Of a stretch of DNA of 64,000 nt, positions 11,864 to 23,454 are shown one piece after another. The position numbers and the translations under genes are program-made. Position 1 is the first letter of the stretch, and each line of letters opens with the position of its first letter. The notes beneath the pieces were generated by a model. It made no database searches. It saw only the letters and a list, made by a program, of their open reading frames with translations, and was not told where the DNA came from. This stretch comes from Strongylocentrotus droebachiensis (lineage: Eukaryota > Echinodermata > Echinoidea > Camarodonta > Strongylocentrotidae): NCBI GenBank assembly GCA_035222895.1, contig JAVYIG010000172.1, forward strand, positions 742,688 through 806,687. The letters run 5' to 3'.

Positions 11864-13130
11864 TCATCGGCATTTCCGGCAGAACAGAATATTTAGAATA
11901 GTTTTCCGAATCAGAGGTTGAGCCATGGCATACGCCACAGGGTTGATCAAACTGTTGCAGAATGATATCCAGCGACAAAATTCCGAGAATTTAAACACAC
12001 TATTAATGACATTGAAGAGATCTGGAGAAATTGTATGTATGATGATGCTAATAATGTTTGGTAACCAAGTCACAAAGAATGCCAGAACAATAAATGTCAA
12101 AGTATGCATTGCTTTGCGGGACTCTGTAGAACACCTACTTTGGGGGGGGGGGGGGGGGGTTTAGTGACGCATTTAGACACCCTCGAAACATGCTTTTCCT
12201 TCGAATTCAGTTGACTTTTAGTCTCACATTTATCATTGTCTCTATCAGTGAAATTGTCTTTATTTTGGCGCTGGGAATGACTCAAGAAATACGAAATACT
12301 TGATACAATCACCGTTTCTTTTAGGCTGGTAGAAACAAAATAGTCCGCCTTGATTCTCCCTAGCGCAGGAACTTCACTTAAACCACCACCCTCAGATTGA
12401 CGTACAGGATGTGTGACGTATTTTGTTCTCTTCAGGCTAGCTCTGAGTTGTTTAGAGCCGATATTTCTCATCCGGAAGTAAAGTCGAAGGTAAGAGCAAG
12501 CTATAATGAGGAAAGGTCCAAAGAGCCTAAGGATGGAAACCAATACGGTGGTCGTTTTTGTCAAAGTATAGTTCGCTTCCGGCATGCCGGATGGCGATAT
12601 CGATCCATTGGGCTGGATGAAATCCCACCCAGGAAAGATTATCATCCACACACCAAATGATAAGGTCCAAGTACCAATATTAACAATGGTCGCCTTGCGG
12701 ATGCTTTTTCGTCGGTAATGCCACAAGGGATACAAAATAGCTAAATAACGATCCATGCAAATGGCAACTACGCCACACACAGAGACACTCAAAGTTCTCA
12801 TCCGAAGTTCTGGAATCCCTTAAACAAAATACCTGCTACCCGCCCAAACTTCCATCCGTCATACAGTAAAATCGTAGAGCGAAGTGGCATGCAGGCGAGC
12901 CCAACGACAAGATCAGCAATGGTAATGTTAAAGATGTAGTGGTTAGGGTAAGTTTGTAGTTTCTTCTCGACGCAAAATGCTGCAAGAATAAGTGCGTTTG
13001 TGAAGACCGTTAGACCTGATAAAACTAGTAATAGGAGAAACGTCACGCTGAACTTGGGTTCCTCTGTATCCTGTCTCATGTTCTCCGATAAATTCAAAGT
13101 TCCATGGTTTAAATTGCCGGGAGTCTCCAT
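11864..13130 (-). pseudogene. GPCR (gene B) broken by a small insertion and a G-run
   Basis: From the family start METPGNLNHGTLN at 13130 the frame covers TM1, TM2 and early TM3 up to GFQN. About 8 extra bases near 12800 then shift it; AGAACTT occurs on both sides, suggesting a local duplication. The next frame covers the rest of TM3 with DRY, TM4, TM5 (LFGPFLIIACSYLRLY) and loop 3. At 12142-12159 a run of 18 G (coding strand C, read as six prolines) shifts the frame again. Directly after it, another frame resumes with the family sequence STESRKAM into TM6 (TWLPN) and TM7 (NPVAY), ending CRKCR. The homopolymer could be a length error or a polymorphism. The TM3 insertion is harder to explain as an error, so pseudogene is the safer call. 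Confidence 0.82.
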
Positions 13131-13383
13131 GTTTACACCACAAAGACAAATTCTGCAAAAATTATAATAGAAAGAGATAATGATGAAAAGAATGTTTGAA
13201 ACTCCCCTTTTGGAATTTTTTGGAAGCTGTACTAAAATCTATGCAACCTACCATCGGTGCATTACATAGGTGATAAGGCTTCTGAAGCTACGCATGCAAT
13301 AAATACATGCACTCTGAGTTTGCAGTCCAATTTGTCCGTACGTTTCCGTGAGAGTGATGATTTATTACGTCGGCCTTTACGTC

Positions 13384-13929
13384 GGCAGCCTAACATGTTA
13401 GCCTATGGACGTTTTAAAAAAAATCGTTAAAAATTCATTTTTTGTTTAAACGAAAAACACATCCACCCCGACGTACGTAATCACTAGCTCTTTTATTGGA
13501 GCCCTCATGTCTCATTGACTTTTGAAAGTTCACCCACCGTAATTTTTCAAAATGGGTTGCAAGCTCGTCATTGCCTATAATACACGTGTGAAACAAGTCT
13601 AACTTTGGACTCAGTTTACCAAGCGATTTGAAGGTTATAGGTCGAGCACACGAAACATAAAAAGCATGAATTATCATAGATCACTTCTGCCTATTTCATT
13701 ATGTCCATTTCATCCAACCCCCCACCGTAATTTTTCCATTTAGTAAAAGCAAACATTTTGCCGAGTTTAGCAAAAACATGAATATTCATGAACGGTCAGA
13801 CAATACAGCCTTTATAGTACGTAACGTATAGTGAATGGAATGGGCGATGATCCGTTCAGGAGGCAGAGGTCAGTGGTCTGTGCTGGCAATGTTCACGCGA
13901 GCGAAAATGAGACAATCGGAGCAATATGA
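13384..13929 (-). repeat. Dispersed repeat of about 546 bp (inverted copy at 58.9-59.4 kb)
   Basis: Nearly identical, in opposite orientation, to about 58855-59405. The shared segment runs from the cctaacatgttagcc end to the gcgaaaatgagacaatcgg end. It contains an 80-codon open frame in both copies. All six base differences I count inside that frame change the amino acid, so the frame shows no sign of protein-level constraint. I found no convincing terminal inverted repeat, so the class is unknown. The flanking 13930-15000 holds no recognisable gene. Confidence 0.75.
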
Positions 13930-14799
13930 ACAGATCTGAGGTAGATCTTATCTGCTTATATGACATCTCACGTCTGTTGGAACTGATATCGAAATCAGGT
14001 GACGGTCTTATGAGGAAATATTACAAATATAATGAATTAGGCTAACTAGCTGTCAACGCAATGTACGTAAATCGATATCAGTCAATCTTTCTAATAATAA
14101 ATCTTTGTCTTCCCTCACCCGTGAAATTGAGGTTGCTCTCCCTTGATATGAGAAGCATGTTACACCTTGGGGTATATAGCGATCCAGAAGATTGGTAAAT
14201 AGATTACAGAAATGTCAGCAACTAGTGATCAATCACTTATTCTGTAAATGCTTTTCTGTGGACTGTTATGTTCGAATGCTTGATTAATGGAAGCACTCGG
14301 GTATTCTTCAGGAAATTAGATTTCTCTGATGAGATCAATAAGTAAAGAAAGTCGATTGCTTGCAGACTCCATCTCACATTTAATCTTCCCACAGAAAGCG
14401 GGACGTCATGAAAAAAGTCACATCTATGAGGTGATGTCGTACGCAAACGGATGTTGGTAGCGACTTCCGACCAATCATGCGCAATGGGTGCACTCTGTCT
14501 GAGCGATGCAAAACGCGCGAGCCCGGAATCGCGTTTTCTGATAGGCTACATCGTATGCATAAATAAATTTATTTTAGTTACATTATCTTCAAACGGTAGA
14601 GGAATTAAAAACGTGACATAAGCATTGTTTGGTTGCTTTGTTCTATATTTGACCTGACTGCTAAGAAAACATGTGTGTGTTTATATATAAGCAAGCAGCG
14701 AGGCATTGGCTCTAAATCCTCTCCAAGGGACTTGGTAATGATGATAAGTGCTTACATAGCTTTCGTGAAAGATAACTTTTTAGTTTTATTTAATGTTTT

Positions 14800-15050
14800 A
14801 TTTTGTAGTAAAAATCAAAAGAAAATAAACACAAATTACATCATTCTGAAGTTAAATCAGTTACAAATCAAATGTAATTTCGTACATTTTCTTTTCTCCC
14901 AAAACAGTATACACAAGAACAATACTCAAAATATACATACTTGTTCTTTATGTCATACATTTTTAAAATCTAACAATACTTTGTACACAAAAAGTGACAC
15001 GCTTTGAATAAAACATAGTATTATCCTTCAAGATAGAGAGTTGCAGAAAA

Positions 15051-15086
<36 letters not shown>

Positions 15087-15180
15087 CAAAAGACATCCGG
15101 TCTTTTCCACCCCACATTCATATATAAGTATAGTCAAACAACACACAACACCCCTCATACACCCAATTCCTATTGCACTG
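14800..15180. repeat. 3' flank of gene C, duplicated at 43.66-44.03 kb
   Basis: AT-rich DNA containing ttacatcattctgaa and a (CA)n tract at 15053-15082. The same order occurs at 43660-44030. In the second place the receptor that should follow is missing. No gene seen in 13930-15233 apart from short unconserved open frames. Confidence 0.7.
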
Positions 15181-15233
15181 ATAATGTGCGTCTAATTCAG
15201 TTTCTTTCTATCAGCAGGGCCAAGTAGGTAGAC

Positions 15234-16586
15234 CTAATTATGAATGTGACAACTGTAGAACATAATAATGCAAACTTTAGAGGCTACATCTAAAGATCGA
15301 TACATATTACTGCACCGATTCATGTTTATTTCCGGTACCGAAGAAATCTTCAGGATTGTCTGCCGAATGAGAGGTTGGGCCATGGCATATGCCATTGGAT
15401 TAATCAAGCTGTTACTGTATGATATCCAGCGAGCTGTCTCACGGTATTCATTATTAAGATTGATGAAGTTTTCAGCAGAACTGATAACATTTATAACGTT
15501 CAAAATGTTGGGTAACCATGTGAATACAAAGGCGAGAATGATAAAAGTCAAGGTCCGCAGTGCTTTTTGACTCTCCTTTGACGAACCACCTTGTCTCCGG
15601 TGGTAATTTCGGGTCATCCTGTTTGGTAATGGCGGATTTTTGCCATCTGGGCGATCACGATCTAAATTCACACTGCCACTTTCTTTTCTATTTTGTTCAT
15701 CATGACTTATTATTTTGAAGGAAATACTTGGTACGGTACTGCTTTCTTTTAGCTGATCAAACAAAACACTTTCCTCTTTGGTTCTAACTAAAGTCACTTC
15801 ATCTCTTGAAGTCACATCCTGACTTTGATAAACAGGACGTCCACATTGTCTACGGAACGGCAATTTCTTTAGACCCGCAGAGACGTGTTTCCGGCCGATA
15901 TTTCTGACCCGGAAGTAAATACGAATGTAAAAGCCGGCTATAATGATAAATGGCAAGGGTAATCTGAGTACGGACACCAATATGACAACACCATCATTCA
16001 AAGTGTAGTTCGCTCTCCTTAAGCCGGATGCTACTTTTAGGTTATGAGGCTCTATAAAGTCCCAAACAGAAGATATCATCATCCACATGCCAAATGATAA
16101 GACCCACGTACCAATATTTACAGTGGTAGCCTTGCGGATACTCTTTTTCTGGAAATGTTTGATGGGATAAAAGGTGGCAATGTAACGATCGATGCAAATG
16201 ACGACTACACCACAAACAGATACGCTCAGTATAGAGTTCTGAAATCCTATAAACAAAATACTTGGTATCCGACCGAAGACCCATGAGTTGTAGAGAAAAA
16301 TCGTCGAGCGGAGTGGCATGACGATCAGTCCTACAACAAAGTCCGCGATGGTGGTGTTCAAGATATAGCAATTTATGTAAGTTCGTAGTTTCTTCTCAAC
16401 GTGGAAAGCTGCCAGGATAAGTGCGTTTGTAAAGACCGTGAGGCAACAAAGAATCAGTACAAGAAGAAAAGTTATGCTGAATTTAGGTTCACGAATATCT
16501 TGCATTTCATCAAACGAAAAGTTATATGAATTTTGCAATACACCATCTGCCATGTCGGTTAAAGTGGAATTGCCATGTGCCTCCAT
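15234..16586 (-). CDS. Orphan aminergic-like class A GPCR (gene C)
   Basis: Single-exon, 450 codons, start MEAHGNSTLTDMADG at 16586 with NST and NFS sequons. N1.50 is residue 54, D2.50 is 82, Gln3.32 is 116 and DRY has R3.50 at 134. Then come GTWVLSFGMW in TM4, LPLPFIIIAGFYIRIY in TM5, SQKALRTLTFIILAF then TWLPN in TM6, and RWISYSNSLINP with NPMAY in TM7. Loop 3 carries the VPSISFKIISHDEQ version of the family block. The C-terminus is odd: after LIRQTILKIS the usual LFCRKCK-type stop is replaced by about 36 residues that match no paralogue. This suggests a small indel just before the ancestral stop that extended the tail. The seven-helix core is intact. Ligand unknown. Confidence 0.9.
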   Translation of the reverse strand: MEAHGNSTLTDMADGVLQNSYNFSFDEMQDIREPKFSITFLLVLILCCLTVFTNALILAAFHVEKKLRTYINCYILNTTIADFVVGLIVMPLRSTIFLYNSWVFGRIPSILFIGFQNSILSVSVCGVVVICIDRYIATFYPIKHFQKKSIRKATTVNIGTWVLSFGMWMMISSVWDFIEPHNLKVASGLRRANYTLNDGVVILVSVLRLPLPFIIIAGFYIRIYFRVRNIGRKHVSAGLKKLPFRRQCGRPVYQSQDVTSRDEVTLVRTKEESVLFDQLKESSTVPSISFKIISHDEQNRKESGSVNLDRDRPDGKNPPLPNRMTRNYHRRQGGSSKESQKALRTLTFIILAFVFTWLPNILNVINVISSAENFINLNNEYRETARWISYSNSLINPMAYAMAQPLIRQTILKISSVPEINMNRCSNMYRSLDVASKVCIIMFYSCHIHN

Positions 16587-16657
16587 AATAACACAATAAT
16601 AACAATGTTATCAGTCACACGTCGAAAGAGCTTGTAATCCAAGAAATCAAGCAGCAC

Positions 16658-17249
16658 TAAAGGCCCGGTCACACAGCCTTTCGCGTCTGTATCGCGGGTA
16701 AAATGTGCAAAATTGGCTTACCCGCGGTTTACCCGTGGTATGCCCGCGGAACAGACGCCGGCGACTGTTCCGCGTCCTTATCGCGGGTGAAGCGCGGCGG
16801 TACCGCGGCCTACCACGCTTACACGCGGTACACACGCTAATGCACGTGATAACAACGCGGTACAGACGCGGAACGAATGTGCTATGACCGTGCTCCACCC
16901 GCGATTACCCGCTAAAATTTCGCGTCCAATTCCGCGTGTAACCACGTCTTAACCGCGGCCGTAGCACGTCCTAGCACGTTCGTTCCGCGTCTGTACCGCG
17001 TCTTTACCGCGCGTGTACCACGTGTACCGCCCGCGATTACCCGCGGTCTAAATTTTTGGGCAGCCCAAAACTTTTTCGCGCGGCCAACCGCGTGTGAATT
17101 TCTTACCGCGTGTAACGACGGGTAAAGTACGGCTGTATCGCGTCTTTATCGCGACCTCAAAGCGTCCAACAGCGTCTGCTTCACGGGCAGAAATTTTTGG
17201 CCGTGATTCGGCCGCGATACGCCCGTGGAGGGCTGTGACCGGGCCTTAA
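16658..17249. mobile_element. GC-rich MITE, TAA target duplication (PIF/Harbinger-like)
   Basis: The element spans 16661-17246 (586 bp). Its ends are AGGCCCGGTCACACAGCC and the complement of AGGCCCGGTCACAGCC. TAA is duplicated on both sides (16658-16660 and 17247-17249). The duplicated locus at 44461-44480 has the same flanks joined at one TAA (44469-44471) with no element, which fixes the ends exactly. A 3-bp TAA duplication and GGCC-rich ends fit PIF/Harbinger, though this is inference. The interior is strongly GC- and CpG-rich, built from many degenerate units containing accgcg or cgcggt, unlike the AT-rich surroundings. No protein is supported. Confidence 0.88.
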
Positions 17250-18383
17250 ACAACTGTAAGAAACGGCGCAGTATTAAATATCTTGTTTCTTGAATAAGAT
17301 TCATAATCTATTAGCGCGTGCAGAATGTAGGCCATTCCACGTCACATCATTTTCTGAAATAAAACGAAACCGCTCTCTCTAGGTAGACCGTGATCACACA
17401 TGTTTGAGCTGTTTGAATACACCACCTTCATTGTTCCTTCAAACATCTCTCTGTCGTCTAAAAGCATTATCGAGAGAACATGAGAGCATCTCAAGTCGTA
17501 TTTCGAATGACATAAATTGATTTCTTATTTCTTATATCCAAATAAAAATATGTACAGACACGCTAGGCATAGACACGCAATGGGCGTTCATGAGTACGAG
17601 ACAAAGCTCGGGTCACGAACAACGGTATTAAACATTTTGACAACCAAGAAAGGTTCTACCATGCGCCTCGAACACATTAGTCATGTAGAGTTGGCGCATT
17701 ACAAATACTCTATATCATTAGTAGTATTAGTAGTGACCACTATCATCAGTCAATGAATGTTAAAATTGCCACTGCAGAATGCGTAAGAGGTTTAAAGGCA
17801 TACAACAGTTTAAAGGGCGGCGTTAATAGATTTAAAAAGAGGTGAAGTGTCAGGCAGAAAGGGGGGAGGGAGATTGGGGAGTGGGCGATTTCGATTCCTA
17901 TTTCACTGCGACCAAATAAATTAAAGATAAACTTGAGTTCTGGTAAAAAAAAAAAAATTCTCACATAATCAGACGAAACTAATTATACACTGAATGTTCA
18001 AGATTACAAATAAATGTCATTTGGCAAACAATTTTGGTAGAAAATGTATACTGGCTGAGTAATGAGCATAAAAGATTAGGAAATAAAGGTTAGTAGCCCC
18101 GACACCGTTTGTGTAGTCCTATATACATCTGTCTGTGTGCAGTGCTTGTTACTTTACCAAGACTGGGCCAAATTTATTATGATTTTGATGACTCCAGAAC
18201 CTTGCAGTACACACCAATACCTACATGCTACATGATCAACTTTTTCTGATCCATTCCACATCTTTTCTTTCACAATGCAATCGCATGACCAGAACTCAAC
18301 TTTATCTTTAAAGGTATTACCATAAATTAAGAATCCGTTTCTGTTAATCCATTCGTTATTTACTCAGAAGCCTATATTTTGAA
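17250..18383. repeat. Intergenic flank duplicated at 44.47-45.2 kb
   Basis: Carries the run gaaaccgctctctctaggtag (about 17368) and a block near 17755 (gccactgcagaatgcgtaag), both repeated at about 44588 and 44930. This shows that genes C and D were duplicated as one block. No additional gene is supported; short open frames are not conserved between the copies. Confidence 0.7.
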
Positions 18384-19718
18384 TCATTTACATTTTCTGC
18401 AAAATAGAATCTTTACAACGGTCTCTCGAATGAGAGGTTGAGCCATGGCATAAGCCAATGGGTTGATCAAGCTGTTGCTGTATGATATCCATCGAGGTAC
18501 TTCTATCAAATTCACAACACTGTTAATAATGTCAAAGAGCCAAGTAGCAGTAGAATATATCGTGACGGCAAGAGCATTCGGCAACCAGGTAACAACGAAA
18601 GCGAGGATTATGAAAGTTAAAGTCTTCATTGCTTTTCGACCTTCCTTTGTTGATTCCTTCTGGGGCTTCTTGGAGACATTGTATCTGGATGCTGACTGAC
18701 TTTGATTTATTTCTAAAACAAGGTCTTCGTTATCGCTTCTGGGATGATTTTGAACTGACCCTGCCATACTTTCAGCAAGAAATGTAGCGTCTCTCTTGGA
18801 CTTACTGGTTGGTGGAGCAGAATCTTTCGATACCTGCAATGAAATATTTGATACAACAATTGTTGTATCTCTCATGGCATCAAACGTAACATCGCTTAGA
18901 CTGGATTCGCATTGGGATGGTGCATCCTCATCATTTATTTTACTTGCAGATTTGTTGATATTTTGGTCGTTGGCTTGTGTTTTCCCCTTGCTCGTCAAAT
19001 GCTCTTTCTTCAAATTGAAGGCCAAACGCCTTCTGTAGACAGCCTTCACGCGAAAATAAATTCGTAGGTATAGCCCAGTAATGAGGAGAAATGGTAAAGC
19101 AAATCTCAGAATGAATACGAATGCGCCTGCCGTTTTAATTCGAGAATAATTCGTTCTTGGCAAACCCGAATCTGATAGTTCGCCACTTGGGGCTATGAAA
19201 TCCCAGACACAAGTTATCGAGATCCATATTCCAAAGGATAGGATCCACGTAAAGATGTTCACAATGGTAGCCTTGCGGATACTTTTCCTTTGGAAATGTT
19301 TGATAGGATAGAACGTGGCTATGTAACGATCAATGCAAATGACTACTACACCGCACACAGATACACTGAGAATAGAGTTCTGAAATCCTATAAACAAGAT
19401 ACCAAGCACCTGGCCAAAGTTCCAACCATCATATAGATTGACAGTCGCGCGGAGAGGCATACAGACTAGGCCAACGACGAAGTCTGCAATGGTTATGTTC
19501 AAGATATAGGAATTGGTATACGTCCGTAGTTTCTTCTCAACGTAGAATGCTGCTAGGATAAGCGCATTTGTAAATACAGTCAAAGCAGACACCAGCGATA
19601 AAAGGACGAATGTCACACTGCTTTTTGGTTCATGTCTGTTTTGAGTATTATAGTCCGACAAATTGTCAGAGGTTACGAATGTTCCATTGGTAAGAGAGAA
19701 GTTGTCGAGTATCTCCAT
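18384..19718 (-). CDS. Orphan aminergic-like class A GPCR (gene D), intact
   Basis: Single-exon receptor of 444 codons, start MEILDNFSLTNGT at 19718 with NFS and NGT sequons. TM1 has N1.50 at 51, TM2 has D2.50 at 79, and WNFG (99-102) marks extracellular loop 1. TM3 runs GILFIGFQNSILSVSVCG with Gln3.32 at 113, then DRY at 130-132. W4.50 is 158 and P5.50 is 209. Loop 3 is about 135 residues with VVSNISLQVSKDS near 288-300. TM6 has TWLP at 377-380, TM7 has RWISYSNSLINP with NPLAY at 419-423, and the tail ends FCRKCK. Position 3.25 is Gly, so the usual TM3 to loop-2 disulfide cannot form. Its 5' flank is reused at the relics at 27.2 and 34.5 kb, and a damaged sister copy lies at 45.2-46.4 kb. 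Confidence 0.94.
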   Translation of the reverse strand: MEILDNFSLTNGTFVTSDNLSDYNTQNRHEPKSSVTFVLLSLVSALTVFTNALILAAFYVEKKLRTYTNSYILNITIADFVVGLVCMPLRATVNLYDGWNFGQVLGILFIGFQNSILSVSVCGVVVICIDRYIATFYPIKHFQRKSIRKATIVNIFTWILSFGIWISITCVWDFIAPSGELSDSGLPRTNYSRIKTAGAFVFILRFALPFLLITGLYLRIYFRVKAVYRRRLAFNLKKEHLTSKGKTQANDQNINKSASKINDEDAPSQCESSLSDVTFDAMRDTTIVVSNISLQVSKDSAPPTSKSKRDATFLAESMAGSVQNHPRSDNEDLVLEINQSQSASRYNVSKKPQKESTKEGRKAMKTLTFIILAFVVTWLPNALAVTIYSTATWLFDIINSVVNLIEVPRWISYSNSLINPLAYAMAQPLIRETVVKILFCRKCK

Positions 19719-19872
19719 TATGACAAGGAAAACCCGGATTCATCCTTCAGAAGCATTACCAGAATACTACGTCAAATGCGAAACGAGACATGCAAAAATC
19801 AACAGTACAATACTGTGTACAAGGGCATGGATCTCTGTCCTTTGGGTGTAGGGCGACGAGGAGAGTTCAGCT

Positions 19873-20361
19873 AAGGTCACTGTTCCGTCACATTTGTCTC
19901 GTGGAGGTTCATCAAAAGCATCCATATCATTTCCTTGAATATTAGAACGTCTATTGTTTTTCCGCCCACGTGTAATTCTTCCATTTCCTTCCAAATGTTC
20001 TTTCTTCAAATGAGAAGTAATACGCTTACTATAGATGGATTTCCCACGGATGTAAATACGCAAGTAAAACCCAGATATGATTAGAAATGGTAAAACAAAT
20101 CTTAGGACGAACACAAGTACAGTTGCCGCTTTAGTTTAAAATGATGTTTAAAATGTACCAGTTTGTTTAAGTTCGTAGTGACTTCTCAACGTAGAAGGCT
20201 ACCAGGATAAGTGCGTTTGCGAAGACAGTTAGACCAGACAGAAGCAGTGAGATAAAGAATACCACAATGAAATGAGGATTCTGAATATCATGCTCCATGC
20301 TTCCTGACAAATTGTCAGAAGTATTCAATGTTCCATCCAGACAAGCTAAGGTGTCCATCAA
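19873..20361 (-). pseudogene. G-subtype GPCR pseudogene lacking TM2-TM4 and TM6-TM7
   Basis: The 5' part (20361 downward) encodes an N-terminus of G type with NTSDNLSGSM, then TM1 with FANALILVAFYVEKSLRT. A stop (TAA) follows at once in loop 1. After the TNWYILNI codons the sequence jumps to TM5 (VLRFVLPFLIISGFYLRIY) and the first part of loop 3. So about 470 bp covering TM2-TM4 are gone, apparently between short ttttaaa matches. At about 19876 homology to the receptor ends and joins the 5' flank of gene D (gggcgacgag... aaggtcac). That flank is also seen next to the relics at 27.2 and 34.5 kb. It therefore carries two deletions plus a stop, and no receptor is possible. Confidence 0.9.
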
Positions 20362-20984
20362 TCTCCATAATATCGTGAAGAAGTTCGATACCTTGACTTC
20401 TGTTCAGTTTGTAAAAAATGAAAGTAAGCACAACTGTTGTTAAAGTTCACCTGAAGTTTCAGGTGTTCTCGAAAACGAATCAAAGATATGAATTTTTTAT
20501 GAATATATACCACACTCTAAAAAATGAAGCGATCAACATTTGATAGGATCGCGGAGTGAAAGCGTTTTCGCAAAACTGCTAAGTCAAATGCATTGAATCA
20601 ACCTCACACTCACGCACGGTCAGTGCTTGCTCGGCCCTTTAATAAGGTTGTATGGTTATTTAATGTGATGCACTTCAATTAAGGGAACGTCCATTATCAA
20701 CGGTCGAACCTGTTTGAAGTTTAATCCCTGCACGCACCGCAGAGATTAAATGGAGTATAAGCTCAACCGTAAAATATTTATTATCAATTACGGTAAATAT
20801 AACATGAGATATTTCGCTTATCTAGCAAACATTTTTTTTCTCCCAAAGTGCATTTCCAATTTAAAAGATACGTTGTCTCCATTCATCAGCAGGGCGCTTT
20901 AGCAAACACGACGAAAGCAAAGACGACGGAAGAATTAACTCAACCAAGATCAATTAATGTATGCAGTATGAATTCTGTCTATTG

Positions 20985-21093
20985 CGGGTAAGCACTGAAT
21001 CCAATGACCGGGGTAATAATATATTTGTAAAGCGCTTAGAGACATTTGTATTAAGCGCTATATAAAAATTAAATATTATTATTATTATTATTG
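20985..21093 (+). mobile_element. Probable 3' tail of a non-LTR retrotransposon
   Basis: A short segment ends with ttaagcgctatataaaaatt, followed by a (ATT)n tail at about 21074-21092. The aagcgctatata plus ATT-repeat ending resembles 3' ends of CR1-group LINEs and derived SINEs in marine invertebrates, as I recall it. There is no coding part, so it is a severely 5'-truncated copy or a SINE. Confidence 0.5.
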
Positions 21094-21164
21094 AAATACT
21101 ATTATTCTCATCAGGTGAATGAAATATTTTGTATTGAGGCGCTTCACAAGTGCTTATTAATTTG

Positions 21165-21309
21165 GTTACATAATTCGGGGGGGGGGGCACGTGCCCCCCA
21201 AAAAATTCCAAGATCGGTTGAACTTTCTAGACCCCTCCCCAGGACGTCGATCAATTACATGTATGTGCCCCCCCAAACATCACACTCTGGCTACGGCCCT
21301 GGTTACATA
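21165..21309. mobile_element. hAT-type MITE with damaged left end
   Basis: The right end, ggctacggccctg (to 21301), is followed by gttacata (21302-21309). The same 8 bases occur at 21165-21172, before a G-run at 21176. The core with agatcggttgaac and tacatgtatgtgccccc matches the MITE at 2242-2411. The left inverted repeat is missing, so the copy lost its left tip after insertion. Confidence 0.75.
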
Positions 21310-23454
21310 ACGAAAATGACCTATTGTACAGCAATACTGCTCTTCCGTCGTTTTTAGGGAACGAACGCACTAGCATGGCCGAAATCTGTCGTGAAAAATT
21401 AATAAGACAGAGAAAGTGTTGGCTCGCGCATGCGCACATTATTTGTCTTTACCTTCCGTCGTGTCTGCTAAAGCGCCCTAGTGTCAAGTTAAAACCTCAT
21501 TTGACGAATGGGTGAGTAACTTTGATTATTGGTAATGTATGGCATTGGCGGTAGATGCCTTGTTTTCATGGATGTTCAGCTACTCCTAGGGTTGATTTGG
21601 GAGGCGGGTGATGCAAAGGCCAATCATTGACTGACGGGGGAAATACTCCAAAAAAAAATTAATCGAAAAAATTACTCACCAGTTTCAGCAGTATTTATAC
21701 AATATTTACCGTAGGATTGCTTCAAAGAGGCCGAATCCTTTTGGAGAAAAAACGTTTCTATTTTTTTTTCGTGTAGGTGCACAAAAGTACATACATTGTA
21801 AAACGCATCTTCAAACGAGCCACTTGTGCAGCCTTTTTCGGTGGTTGATTTCTTTTCGAGTTTCATTAACACTTTAATTTATGATAAAAGCTAGTTATTT
21901 GGGCTACACAAATAGGTGCATGTACCCTGCTTAATCGCGTTTTGAGTGACAGACTTTTTTATTTGTGAATTTATCCCTTTACGCTGTATATTCGTATAAC
22001 GATTAAGGGGTGATGAGTTAAACTTTCTATGTTATCTTTATGTACTAGCCTCTAAGATCAGTAAGTTATTCGAAGAAGAAAAATAATCGCCACTTTATTA
22101 CTTTTGGTAGCATTTGAATTAATATGGACTTAATATACAAGAAACACCCGCCGGTTCTAGTCCGCTATGGGTAAAGCGATCAGAAATATATCGAAGAGAA
22201 TATAATCATGAAACACAAACATACAAATAATGGTAGAATGTTGGAAAGAAAGCGAGAAAAACATCCTTTTCATTAACAAAATTCCATGTTTTTATGTTTA
22301 TGATATTATTTTCAACAAGTCATTGTATATATTGAGTTACTTATGCAGTTGTCAACGGACCCCTTCAGCCCGAGATTCTGATTAGTTTGTTTTATTCTTT
22401 AATGACATTTTTGAAAAGTGAATAAATTGATATGTAATGAAATATAAACAAGTGAATAAATTGTTATGCCAGACAAGTGGTAAATATTTCGCAGGTACAT
22501 AAGATAGATACCCAGTCCCCCACCCCCAAGCACTGAGCTCTATTTAGATTGAGGACAGTCTCATATGATTTGTGAATATATCGAAGTTTTAATTGCTTAG
22601 AGAGTAGATTCATGGGGCTAATTAGATACTTTGCTAAATGGCATTTTCTGATTTGGCGGGATTTTTTCCATAACGAGGCCGAAGACTACAAGCGCCTATC
22701 ATCAATAAAACAGTCCAAATATCCGCCGCAGGAATGAGAAAATGTTCGCATGGTACTGGGTATCATGACGATTATACACCATTATTATGTTCATCCACAA
22801 ACTGACAAGTTCTGTTTTATTGGTTTAAAATATCAGTCATGCACTCACCGGCGGTCGTGTCGATAAACCAATTGTTAGCTTACATTCGCGAGATACAAAC
22901 AAAATTAGTATGGATCAGGATAAATTTGAGGCTGTGAGAAAGCAAGGATATCTTCGCTGTGGATGGGGTGGGGGGTGTGCTTCTCTGTTGGAGGGAAAGG
23001 GGGGGGGGGCAGGCATCACGATAGGGTGTCGGAAGGAGGGAGGCCTGGCATTATGACAATGATTTTGCCAAAAATATGTCAGCCCTTCCTATTGCATATT
23101 GATCAAAGAAAAGCCTCGTTGTAAAATTTATATTTAAAAAAAGGAATGAAATTGGAATGAATTGCATTACAGATATATAAGGATGAAGAATTCGGGCATC
23201 TTGATGCCGAATGTAAGGATGTTCTACCCCTCACTGCACGAGTATGAATATATTTCGGGCATTGCGGTCCATGAAACCAACATATTGCAATACATTTGCA
23301 ACCGAGCAAAGCATCTGAGGAATAAATGACACTTTTATCGGGTGAAAATGTTAATTGGTCATCAAAGTATTCTATACAAGATATATAAATGTAAGATTGA
23401 TGGTTGCTCGACTATCGGATGGGGAGTGGACAAACTACCCGCCTCATTATGTCT

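Noticed and set aside
13435..13677. 80-codon open frame present in two distant inverted copies
   Set aside because: All six base differences between the copies change the amino acid, so there is no sign of protein constraint. It is part of a repeat.
16705..16898. Arg-rich open frames on both strands
   Set aside because: They lie inside the GC-rich MITE and reflect its repeat units.
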